The position numbers were made by a program, and so were the translations under genes. A model generated the notes under the pieces. The model did no database searches, was not told the DNA's origin, and saw nothing but the letters and a program-made list of their open reading frames with translations. From the NCBI GenBank assembly GCA_017871115.1, contig JAFCIZ010000010.1:709001-773000 (forward strand): a DNA stretch of 64,000 bases, in the 5' to 3' direction. Of the stretch, positions 1-11,694 are shown piece after piece; positions within the stretch are counted from its first letter, which is position 1; every line of letters starts with the position of its first letter. The DNA is from Cunninghamella blakesleeana. Taxonomy: Eukaryota; Mucoromycota; Mucoromycetes; Mucorales; Cunninghamellaceae.

Positions 1-90
1 TAACCAATTCATTATTTTTCTAATACTATATTTAAATATCTATTTTTACATATACATAAATTTATTATTTTATATTTTTTATAACCATAG

Positions 91-780
91 CTGATATTTA
101 CAATGAAACATATATTGTAATGGCGTTTGGCTTTATTGATGATAATAGACAAGCTACCACTCTAAGTGTATTGAATATATCTAACCCAACTAATCCACAA
201 TGGGTGAGATCTTTCCCAGCACTTTCTAATAATGCGAATACTAATAATGCCACAAATTACACTAGTAATGAAAGTAGTGGCTTAAGTGGTGGAATTATTG
301 CCGCTATTGTCGTTCCTGTAGTTGTAGTAGTATTGGTAATAAATAAAATTGATGACTATAAAATAACAATGATGATAATATTAATAGTACATAAATGAAT
401 ACCAATATTTATATTAAACTATTTTTTTTTTACTATAGATTGTCATTGCTGTAGTTATATATTTTTATAGAAAAAGAGAAAAAAAATATAAATTCCCAAA
501 AGATCCCTTTGTAATAGATGAATCAGATCCAAGATTAAATACCAAAGATGAAACTTTTGATAATATACCACCTGGAGAACCAGCTGACACTACAGAAAGC
601 AGTAAAACTGTTACTTATATCAAACCAAGCACAGAAGACAAAGAAAGTGAATGTATAAAACCAAGCGAAGGTGATAATATTCAACATATAAAATTAATAT
701 CGACCGATGTATCTACTAATAATAACAATACTGAAAAACGATCAGAATATATTGAAAAACCTTTTGGAAATGAACCATAA
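91..780 (+). CDS. Kelch-repeat membrane protein, array gene 1 (3' part only)
   Basis: Last two exons of a gene whose start lies left of the window; the window opens inside its intron 7. Exons are 91-335 and 439-780 (TAA). Exon 8 opens in mid-codon, and the intron between the two is phase 0, exactly as in gene 3. The part seen holds the end of the extracellular kelch region (MAFGFIDD, LNISNP, PQWVRSF), a linker rich in Asn/Thr, one transmembrane helix (GIIAAIVVPVVVVVL continuing IVIAVVIYFY across the intron), a basic RKREKK stop-transfer and an acidic cytoplasmic tail with ECIKPS and ending KPFGNEP. Protein and intron are nearly identical to gene 3 (5237-7723), so these are recent duplicates. 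Family: kelch beta-propeller membrane proteins; the biological role is not known to me. Confidence 0.85.
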
Positions 781-1946
781 TGTAACACATACATTTATAT
801 ATTTTGTTTTATTATTTTAATAATTTTTTTTTTTTTTTTAAAAAAAAGAAAATAATTTATTTCATACTATTTAATTAATATCTACTTTATATAATAATAA
901 TAAAAGAATAAGCCATTTATTGTGCTATTTTGCATTGATTCTTACTATTTGGAGTACATTTTTTTTTTAAGCAGTAAAAATAGTTTGAGTTTTTATAAAA
1001 CAGCTTTCAATGACTGAGCTTTACTAAATGAAATACAACAATACTATAAAAATTTAAAAAGGTAAATGAACGGAGAGAAAAGTAAAATCTCCTGGGAAAT
1101 ACAAGGTTTATATAAAGATCAAATACATTAATTTTATTAATTGAAAAAGATAAAAAAAATAGAAAAATAAATAACTACATTTTTATACCATTTAGAGTAC
1201 TAGTATATCAGCTTACTTTTTGGAGCGAAATACGTGTATAAATAAGAAAATACGAGGAAAAACTATAGACACATTATAAAAATAATTAGAGTTTGTTTTT
1301 TATGAATTCCAAAAAATCTGCATAATGTGTAACTTTTAAAATATTAAAATTAACCAATTCTATATTATTATTATTATTTGTTTGTTTATAAAATAATGAA
1401 GTTAAAGGCCATATAAACTATATATACTCAGTTTAATCACTTTTAGTCATCTATTTGCATACCTAAATTTTTCTTCGTCTTTTGTATATGTACACTTTTT
1501 TAAAAAACAATAAAAGTCAAAATATACTTCTATTAGTGGGCAATAACAATTACGGTTGGGATTTATTTTTATTTTTAAAGCTGTTTTTTATAATTTTTCC
1601 ATGCTAATATTTTTATTTGAATTAGTTTTATTGATTCACACATATACGTGTAAGTATATAAAAATTTAATTTAATTTTTTATTATGATATAATGAAACTA
1701 GTACATTTATATTTCAATATTATTATCAATATTATTTTAATAAAAAACATGATTTTTGGTTTGTGTTTTTTTTTTATTCATTATAAAAAAGCCATTAGCC
1801 CAAATTAATCCAGCTTTCGATTTACTCTCTCCCTGGATCATCAGTAGTAAAAATCTACGCTCTAATTATTTTCTATCACCATTTTAATTATTTAAAAAAA
1901 ACTCCCAATTCTCTTTTAAATATCTTGAGAGTAAAATAAATTAAAA
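781..1946. other. Intergenic, duplicated spacer between kelch genes 1 and 2
   Basis: No gene seen. The stretch starts with a T16A8 tract (824-847). It is recognisably homologous to the spacer between genes 3 and 4 (7724-8495): CATACTATTTAATTAATAT, the block around TTTATTGTGCTATTTTGCATT, and the promoter-proximal block at about 1740-1860. It is longer than the other copy, so insertions or deletions have accumulated. Confidence 0.7.
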
Positions 1947-3975
1947 GTCAAAACTTTTTTTCTGACCATTATTTTATTACTCTATTATACAAACTCTATC
2001 AGCTGTCAAAATACTTTGATGCGACCATCACCAAGAAGAAATGCAGGTTAGATAGACAGCAATAATAATAGCAATAACAATAATAAAGAGCCAATATGTC
2101 GATATATTTCTTAATTTACAACTATCATTTTAATAATAATCATAATAGTTATAATAAAAAATTAGGATGTACTTTGATAAAAAATAAAATATTTTGTTAT
2201 GGTGAAATGCCGCTACAACGCAAACAAATTTTTAATGTTCAATATATCAGTTTAGAATTAACACAGCTTCAAACATTACCAATCTTGAATGATTCATATA
2301 TTGAATGGGAACCTGTAACTGATGTAATCAATAGTACTCAAGCAAAAATAAAGCCACGTGGATATCAAGGTGGTTCTGTAGCAATATCAGATAATAGCTA
2401 TGTGATGTATGGTGGAGTTGTAGGAGATTCTTTTTCATATTATAATTTACAATCATGCACTTGGAGAATCTTACAAGTCAATTCTAATATTAATACAACG
2501 TAAAATAAAAAAAATAAAAAAAAGAAAACTCAAGTACCATTTGTGGTTGAGTAATATAGATTTAACACTCCCTTTTTTAATATTATTTATTATTTTTGTT
2601 TTAATATTACAATGGTAATAAATAACAGAAGTACCATTGTTAATATGGAGAATGAGATGTGTTGGTTATGTGGGCAGTAAAAGCTTATAAGCGATCTATA
2701 TATAAGGTGGTATTACTCTTTTTAACCTACACTTTATACATGCATATATATATAGTTACATATATCGATAATAGTTTAATATCTACTATATGATGTTATA
2801 AATAATACAGGTCAAGTTCTATTATTCTTATTACAAATATTGCATACATCTATAATTATTGATATGTAGTGATCAACATCTTTATTTTTTTTAAATAATT
2901 CAGTGAATATTTATCTATATATACAAATATTTATTATTTAAATTTTCTTCTTTAAAAAGCAAAATACCAAATAGTAATCGCTTGCTTATATATGGTGGTC
3001 TTCGAGCTGATTCTGAATTAGTTTGCATTCCCAATTCAAGTTGTAAATATCTACTTTATATTACTGTTATTAAAGTTAAAATGCATTGTTGTAGATTTAT
3101 TATATATTATCTTATTTCTTTTCATACATATGTTATATTTACATATTATTACATTATTTTTGATTATAATATTAAGACTTTCAAACCTCTTGAGCTTTCT
3201 AGCTTTCTTAATATAAAAAATGATAGATATGGTCATTTTGGTAATAAAAATAAAATATAAATCATTACTTGCCGGTTTATTTTCTTTGATGTATAATTTT
3301 CATTATTAATTTATTGCTCTTTTTTTATAAATGTACATTCATTTATAGGCACATATATACATATAACTAGCTGAAATTGATAATAAAACTTATCTTGTAA
3401 TAGTACTTGGTTCAATTGATGAAAATACAGCTGTTACTACTTTAAATATATTAGGTATATCTGATCCATATTCACCAAATTGGGTAACATCATTTTCAAA
3501 CCTTCCATTCAGTACTAATAACGGACTTTGTGATAAATATATCGTACCTATCGTATTTTTGATTCTAGTATTGGTAACATGTATAAAATATAATTACATA
3601 CATACACAAGTATATATATATATATTGGTTAATGATGGTAGTTATTCTAAATTACTTTATTATTATTTTGAATTACTGTAGATTGATATTGCTGTAATCT
3701 TATATTTTTATAAAAAATGAGGAGAGAAGTATAAATTCCTAAAAGGTCCATTCGTAATAGATGATTCCGACCCAAGATTAAACAACAAGGGTACTGAATC
3801 TCATGGTGCTGATAACACAAAATATGCCTAGTTGACTATTGATCGCGAAGAAGAAAGTTATAATGCCCATGATAATTATTCTGCTAATGCTTTTTGTAAA
3901 CTGCTCGGAAATACTACTGATATGACTGATCAAAATGTTGAATATATAAACCAACTGAAAATTAATTTTACATAA
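1947..3975 (+). pseudogene. Kelch-repeat membrane protein, array gene 2 (decayed copy of gene 4)
   Basis: Exon-by-exon alignment to gene 4 shows a dead gene. Exon 1 (1947-2046) keeps the signal-peptide reading frame, but the start codon is gone (AAAAGTCAAA where gene 3 has AAAATGTCAAA). Exon 2 (2166-2499) is intact and 334 nt long as in genes 3/4. Exon 3 has lost its acceptor (AATAAA for AATCAG), its donor (ATAAGC for GTAAGT) and has an in-frame TAA at 2678-2680. Exon 4 has TGA at 2860-2862. Exon 5 (241 nt in the intact genes) is absent. The exon 7 acceptor is lost (CATACAT for CATATAG). Exon 8 (3371-3573) is intact. Exon 9 (from 3682) has TGA at 3718-3720, a later in-frame TAG, and a one-base loss near its end. 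The tail keeps the gene-4 type (DQNVEYI). Short parts could still be transcribed, but no full product is possible. Confidence 0.9.
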
Positions 3976-5236
3976 ATTAACTCTAGCTACAGAAAAAATA
4001 TGTAATACAATATATAATATTGTTGACATCATTTAATTAACCAAAAAAAAATAAAAAATAAAAAATAAAAAGATACTATTTATTGCCATTGTTATTTAAA
4101 ATATGTATATCTATATACCTACTATATATATCACTTACCATATTTAATAGATTCTATTCAACAGTTATAAAAATTTATTGCCATAATATTAGTTTTTAAA
4201 TAAAGAATAACTATTTTTTTCAGGTAATTGAATAATTAATTATTATCATAATATGTTTTCATTATTACTAAAATAAAATATAAAGTTCATACTTTAGAAA
4301 TTAGTATAAATATTTATCATTGATCTCTAATTGTATTATTAAAAATGAGATAAAAAAAATTTTAAGAAAATAATAGTATAAAATGCCATTATTATTTTTT
4401 TAATACTAAATCAAGATGCCGATCATATATATGATATAATTTTTATTAATAAATTCTATTATTATATGTAAAACGCTGATAATATTCTTTTTTTTTTCTC
4501 TTTTTTAATTAAAAAACCCAAAGATACTCTGGATAACACGTGATTACCAATATACTCTGAGTCTTTTCTGTTAAACTTAAAGCAGCGAACAAAGCGTTAA
4601 ATTTGCTTTTTTAGGTATAGTATGGCTTAGGAAAGAAGAAAAAAATCCAATTGATCACGACTTTGAATACTAATCAAAAATAAAAATAGAATGAAATGTG
4701 TAAAACTAACCAATATATGGATAGATGTAACCAAACAGAAAGTGTTTTTACATTTTTTTTAAAAGTGAAATAAATATAATATCTTTGATTCTGCTTATTC
4801 TACTTGTTTTTTTTTTTTTTATTTGGGTGTATTAAATAAGGTATTGATAGCAAAACTGGTTCTTTAGGTTCATTTATGTTCATTATTATCATCATCAGTA
4901 ATTTTATTTTTTATTTTTTATTATTGGGCTTGTATTTTTTAACATTATTATTATTATTTCTGATTAGCCTCTGTAGAAATTAATAGTAGTACAAGTTAAA
5001 GTTACTAGAAAATATGACGTTACCAAGGTTGCGCTCCAGAAATTTTTCAATGGTGGTACAAAAAAACCATCTTTATACCTAATACCAACCTTTAAATACT
5101 AAAATAAAAATATTTTTATTCTTTCTTCTTTTCTTTTTCCTTTTTTTTTCTACTTTTTTGTATTTTTTTTCATTTTATACATATATTCTATTATTATTAT
5201 TATTATTTACTTGCCTATATTTTTTTTAAAAAAAAA
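3976..5236. other. Intergenic, upstream of kelch gene 3
   Basis: No gene seen. AT-rich with long T runs and short TAA/ATT repeats. A T8A10 junction at 5220-5237 runs directly into the start codon of gene 3. Promoter elements for gene 3 must lie here, but I cannot point to a certain one. Confidence 0.6.
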
Positions 5237-7723
5237 ATGTCAAAGTTTTTCTTTTTTTCGACTACGATTTTATTATTTTCATTAATAAACTCCATTATTT
5301 GTCAAACTATATCAGCTAGAAGAAATGCAGGTTAGATAGACAATAATAATAATAAAAATTAGTTGATCTATCGTTATATATATTAAACTATCGCCATACT
5401 TTCCATAATAATCATAATAAAAATAGGTTGTGCTTTGATCTTAAATAGTATATATTGTTATGGAGGAGTACCAATCAAAAGCGATCAAAGTCTTAACGTT
5501 CAACACATTGGTTTCGATTTACAACAACTACATGGTATAACTGATTTAGATGATACAAAGGTTCGATGGGTAATGGTAACTGATGTGATAAATAGTACAC
5601 AAGCAACTATACGGCCGCGTGGATACCAAGGTAGTGATGTAGCAATGTCGGATAATAGCTATGTGATGTATGGTGGGGTTGTAAGCAATTCATTTTTAAA
5701 TTATAACCCTCAAACACATACCTGGAGAACCTTACAAGTCGATCCTAATGTTAATTCAACGTAAATATGTATATAACACTTGGCTACCATTAGCTAATAA
5801 ATAATACCCTTTTAACATCTTCTTTTTTATATTTTTATTGATCTTTCTTTAATATGATCGTGGTGATTAGTTATAGAAATACTGTTGTTAACATGGGAAA
5901 TGATATGTTTTGGTTATGGGGCGGTGAAAATTTGTAAGTGATCCACCTTAAAGATACCCTCAATCATTTTTTAATTCATACTTTAATATATATTATGTGG
6001 TCGTTATCCAATACATTAATTCATATTATATTTTATTTTATAGTCCAGATTTTAGGAACTATCTTCAAAATGCTGCAAACATCTACGATTATAAAGCTGT
6101 AATGATTACTATCTTTATTTTTTTAAATGATCCAATGAATAATTATGCAGAACTGTATTTAATTTATTTAATTTTCTCTACTATTATTATTGCTATTATT
6201 GTTAAAACAATTTAGGAAAGATGGGTGAATCGCATTGTTGAAGATAATGTCCCAATGAGGACTGAACATACAGCCACTTTAGCCCTTGATGGTGGTATTT
6301 ATATATTAGGTGGTGCTACTAGATATCCAGATGGTAATTTCAGTTACAGTAACTTTAATGAAGTCAGAAAATTTGATACAAAATCATCCCAATGGTCTTA
6401 TTTTAATGCTACTGGTCACATCGCCTCTCCAAGAGTATCCCATACTGCTACGCAATGTAATATATAATATAAAGTATAGAAATATAAGGATCAAGAATTG
6501 ATCATTCTAACCTATTTTATATATTTCTATTTTTAAATATTTCTATTTTTAAATATTCCTATTTAATATATACTTTTTTTTTCATTTTTTTTTTTTTTAA
6601 AAAAATAGTGCCAAACAAAAATCAATTGCTCATATATGGTGGTATTAATTCTGACCCCGCTTATTTGGCTGCTCATAATGGTCAAGGTAAATTATCATCT
6701 AATTGTATTCTTATTACTGCTATTGATGTTGATGCTGTATTAAAATTATTTTTGTTGTTAAATTAATATATGTAACCTTGATCCTTCTTATATAGCCGCC
6801 CCATCCGCCGACTACTGTATTCTTTTTGATTATAGTAGCAATACTTTCCAAAATATCGACATTCCTGCTCTTCCTAATTTAATAAATAACAGATACGGTC
6901 ATTTTGGTAATAATATATTTACATGCATTTATATATACATTTATATATAATAAAATAACATCAATAACCAATTCATTGCTTTTACAATATGACGTTTAAA
7001 AACCTACTTATATGTATTAATCTATTATTCTATTTTTATATAACCATAGCTGAAGCTTATAATGAAACATATATTGTAATGGCTTTTGGCTTTATTGATG
7101 CAACTAGACCAGCTACTACTCTAAGTGTATTGAATATATCCAATCCAGCTAATCCACAATGGGTGAGATCTTTCCCAGCACTTCCCGACAATATGGATCC
7201 AATTGATAATGTTAGTAGTGGTTTAAGCGGTGGAATTATTGCCGCTATTGTCGTTCCTGTAGTTGTAGTAGTATTGGTAATAAATAAAATTGATGACTAT
7301 AAAATAACAATGATGATAATGTTAATAGTACATAAATGAATACCAATATTTATATTAAACTATTTTTTTTTAATATAGATTGTCATTGCTGTAGTCATAT
7401 ATTTTTATAGAAAAAGAGAAAAAAAATATAAATTCCCAAAAGATCCCTTTGTAATAGATGAATCAGATCCAAGATTAAATACCAACGATGAAGCTTTCGA
7501 TAATATACCACCTGGAGAACCAGCTGACACTACAGAGAGTAGCAAAACCGCCACGTATGTCAAACCAAATACAGAAGACGAAAAAATAAAATGTATTAAA
7601 CCAAGCGAAGATTATAATGATGATAATGTTCAGCATATTAAATTAATATCAACTGATGTAACTGACAATAATAATACTGTAAAGCGATCAGAATATACTG
7701 AAAAGCCTTTTGGAAATGAATGA
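5237..7723 (+). CDS. Kelch-repeat single-pass membrane protein, array gene 3
   Basis: Nine exons: 5237-5330, 5427-5760, 5871-5933, 6044-6098, 6216-6456, 6609-6686, 6796-6906, 7050-7276, 7379-7723; 1548 nt, 515 aa, phases 1,2,2,0,1,1,1,0. An N-terminal hydrophobic signal (MSKFFFFSTTILLF) is followed by a short mature N-terminus with RRNAG. Kelch blades are seen as CYGG, VMYGGV, FWLWGGEN, IYILGGATRY and LLIYGG, with RTEHTAT and RVSHTATQ between them. One transmembrane helix (about residues 386-412) is split by intron 8, then RKREKK and an acidic tail of about 100 residues with IKPS-type motifs. The topology predicts an outside propeller and an inside tail; an extracellular ligand- or wall-sensing role is only inference. 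Compared with gene 1, the stop is moved by a TGAA duplication (GGAAATGAATGAACC), so the tail ends KPFGNE. Confidence 0.9.
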
Positions 7724-8495
7724 ACCATAATATAGCTCAATCATGTATATATTTTGTTATATTTTTATTATTTTTTTAAAAAAAAAGAAAGAGAAGAACT
7801 AATTTCATACTATTTAATTAATATTTACTTCATAAAATAACAAAAAAATAAATCATTTATTGTATTATTTTGCATTCATTATCGCTATTTGGAATATTTC
7901 ACTTTATTTTAAAAAACAGTAAAAATAGTTTTATTTTTATCCATGATAGTTTTTAACGACAATGTTTTATTAAACGAAATATAATGATAATATAAAAATT
8001 AAACAAGTACATAAAATGAAGAAGCAAAATCTTCAGGAATTATACAAGAAATATAGCATGCAATAATAATTATAGTCGGAAATTGTATTTTTTTATATCA
8101 GCTCTTTATGGATTCTCCATAATATTATTTTTTCTCGAGTTAATTTTACGCATTCGCGTATATACTTAAAAGTATATAATACTTTTATTTTTAATTTTTA
8201 TTACTGTACAATCAATCTACTGGTATTATTTATTATAGCCATAATCAATATTTTATTTTTTAATAAAAACACGAGTTTTTGGCTTGTATTTTTTTTTACT
8301 CGCCATAAAATATCACTAGTACAAATTAATCCAGCATTAGGTGCATCCCCCCCCCTTGACCACCAGTAGTACAAATTTATACTTTTATTAATTTCTGCCT
8401 TCAATATAATTAAGTTTTCAGAAAAAAAATCCCAATTCTTTTCCTTTTTCTTTAACTTTTATTTTAAAAGAGCATTTCAATAAAATAAAATAAAA
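7724..8495. other. Intergenic, promoter region of kelch gene 4
   Basis: No gene seen. The second half (about 8140-8400) matches the region upstream of pseudogene 2 (about 1620-1860) and includes a C9 run at 8349-8357 absent from the other copy. The best-conserved blocks are AAATTAATCCAGC and CCAGTAGTA or its variant ATCAGTAGTA, about 150 nt before the start codon; they are candidate promoter elements. Confidence 0.6.
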
Positions 8496-10868
8496 ATGCC
8501 AACAATCTTCTTTTTTTTGACAATTATTTTATTGTTCTGTAATATAGATTCCATCAACTGTCAAAATACTTTGATACAACCATCACCAAGAAGAAATGCA
8601 GGTTAGATAGACAGCAATAATAATAATAATAATGATAATAATAAAGAGTCAATATGTCAATATATTTATTAATTCACAACTATCTTTTCAATAATAATCA
8701 TAATAATAATAATAAAAAATAGGGTGCGCTTTGATAAAAAATAAAATACTTTGCTATGGTGGAATGCCACTACAACACAACCAAATTCTTAATGTTCAAC
8801 ATATCAGCTTAGATTTAACACAGCTACAAACATTACCAATCTTGAATGATTCATATATTGAATGGGAACCTGTAACTGATGTAATCAATAGTACTCAAGC
8901 AAAAATAAAGCCACGTGGATATCAAGGTGGTTCTGTAGCAATATCAGATAATAGCTATGTGATGTATGGTGGGACTTTATCTGACCCTTTTCTAAACTAT
9001 AATCCTCAATCATACACTTGGAGAACCTTACAAGTCGATCCTAATGTTAATTTAACGTAAAAAGAATAAAATAGAAAAATAACAATGAAATATATATATA
9101 TATATAATATCTGCTATTGTACAGTTTAGTTTTAACACACACCCTCTTTTTTTTATTATTCTATTATATTTTAAATATTACCATGGTAATCAGTAACAGG
9201 AATACTATGGTTAACATGGGAAATGATATGTTTTGGTTATGGGGTGGTGAAAATTTGTAAGTGATCCACCTTAAAGATACCCTCAATCATTTTTTACTCC
9301 ACACTTTAATATATTATGCGATAGCTTACTAATACATTAATTCATATTATATTTTATTTTATAGTCCAGATTTTAGGACCTATCTTCCAAATGTTGCAAA
9401 TATATATGATTATAAAGCTGTAATGATTACTATCTTTATTTTTTTAATTGATCCAATGAATATTTATGCAGAACTGTATTTAATTTATTTAATTTTCTTT
9501 ATTATTATTATTGCTATTATTGTTAAAATAATTTAGGAAAGATGGGTGAATCGCATTGTTGAAGATAATGTCCCAATGAGGACTGAACATACAGCCACTT
9601 TAGCCCTTGATGGTGGTATTTATATATTAGGTGGTGCTACTAGATATTCAGATGGTAATTTTAATTATAGTAATTTCAATGATATAATGAGGTTTGATAC
9701 AAAATCACATCAATGGTCTTATTTTACAGCCAATGGTTACCACGCTTCTCCAAGAGTTTCTCATACTGCTACACAATGTAATATAAAAAAGATATCAACT
9801 ATTTATTTTTACATGTTAATCTACATGCATTAGTATTTAATAATCACCATTTTTTCTTTTTAAAAACAAAGTACCAAATAGAAATCAATTACTTATATAT
9901 GGTGGTATTAATTCTGATCCTTTACTGCTTCGTGATCTAAATAGTAACCGTAAATGTCTTTTTGTATTATTGTTACTATACTAAAAAAAAAAAGCATTGA
10001 TGTAGTTTTAATATATTTTGTTCCTTTTCATATAGCCGTTCCATCATTGGATTATTATATTTTATTTGACTATAGTAGAAAGATATTCGAACCTTTCCAG
10101 GTTTCTAACTCTCCTAATGTAAAAAACAGTAGATATGGCCATTTTGGTAATAAAAAATAAAACTTTAATCATTAATTAACGGTTTGTTTTTTATGGTGTA
10201 TAATTTTCTATATTAATTTATTATTACCTTTTTTATTTTTCTGTTATATATATATGAATAGCTACAATTTATAATGAAACTTATCTTTTAATGGCACATG
10301 GCTTCATTGATGAAAACACAACTGCTACTACTGTAAGTGTATTAAATATCTCTGATCCATCCCAACCAAGTTGGGTAGTATCGTTTTCAGATCCTCCTAC
10401 AAGCACTAATAGTAGATTTCGCGACGAATATATTGCGGCCATTGTAGTTCCAATTGTAGTAATGGTAACGTACATAAAAAATAACTATGTAAAAGTATAT
10501 ATGTATTTATTGATGAATGATGATATTTATTTTAAATATTCCATTATTTTATCATTATTATTATTCTTGCGTTCCCATAGGTTGGCATTGCTGTGGCAAT
10601 ATATTTTTATAAAAAACGAGAAAAAAAATATAAAATCCCAAAAGATCCATTTGTAATAGATGATTCAGACCCAAGAATAAATAGCAAAGAGACGGTTTTT
10701 GATAGCAGTGAACATATAGAATATGCCAAGCTGACTGTTAATGATGAAAAAACTGGCTATAATAAAATAAATGATAACCACCCCGCCGATGCGTTCTGTA
10801 AACCACTCGGAAATACCACTGATATGGCTGATCAAAATATAGAATATATAAAACCAACTGAAAACTAA
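8496..10868 (+). CDS. Kelch-repeat single-pass membrane protein, array gene 4
   Basis: Nine exons: 8496-8601, 8723-9056, 9194-9256, 9365-9419, 9537-9777, 9872-9949, 10036-10146, 10262-10464, 10581-10868; 1479 nt, 492 aa, with the same phases as gene 3 and the same sizes for exons 2-7. A cleavable signal peptide (MPTIFFFLTIILLFCN) precedes PSPRRNAG. Kelch motifs are CYGG, VMYGG, FWLWGGEN, IYILGGATRY and LLIYGG. The membrane helix (YIAAIVVPIVVM plus VGIAVAIYFY) is split by intron 8 and followed by KKREKK. The tail differs from gene 3: it carries YNKINDNHPADAFCKP and ends ADQNIEYIKPTEN, a type shared with pseudogene 2 and partly with gene 5. Start chosen because it is the only ATG giving a signal peptide in frame with the exon 1 donor. 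Confidence 0.9.
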
Positions 10869-11694
10869 TTTTTGCATAATCCAACCCTCACTCTAATATA
10901 TTTAATATCATTTAGTAGCTAGTAAAAAAAAAAAAAGCATGTGTATTATTATTTAATTTCATATATATATTCTTTTTCTTTTTATACTATTGTATTAATA
11001 GTATCCATTCCACTCATAAAAAAAATAAAAATAAAAATTCCGCAGTATTAGTTTTTAATATTGAAAAACAATTTCTTTATTAATGTCCCTTTATAACAAT
11101 TTTTACTATAATATTTAGCTTATTATTAAATAATAAACACAAGTGATGAGGTAACTCATTTAACTATTTATTTGTAATCATTATGAATGTGCCATTAAAA
11201 TATGAAAATAGAGATAAAAAAATGAAAAGAAAAACAATTTATATCTATTATTTTTTTTTTTATCTTCCAAGTACTTTAAAAGTGAGCACCGATATTTTTG
11301 TTTGTTTGTGTATCTGTTTGTTTGACCATGACATTTTTTAGGTTACTTGTTTATTTTTATACTTTTCTTTATAGTTACTTTAATACTTTAGCGATATTCT
11401 TTTCAATAGGTTATCTAAAAAATATAAAATTAAAATACTCTTGAAATATGACGCATGCAATTACCAATAGGACTGGAATCTTTTTTCTTTATTAAAACAG
11501 ACCTTTTTTTTTATGGTTTAAAGGTGAAGTGACAAAAAAGGAAATTGATTAACGTGAAGGTTTTCTTCTAAGCCTAATATTTATAATCTCCATCTGGGAT
11601 TTAAGTGTTTTACAATAAAACTAAGCATTTTATTTTTTATTTTTCAATTCTTTTCCTTTTTTTTTTCTTTTCGAAAAACAAAAACATAGAAAGA
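10869..11694. other. Intergenic between kelch genes 4 and 5
   Basis: No gene seen. AT-rich and homopolymer-rich. The last 60 nt before the start of gene 5 form a pyrimidine-rich leader (TTTTCTTTTC-type), as is common before fungal start codons. Confidence 0.55.
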
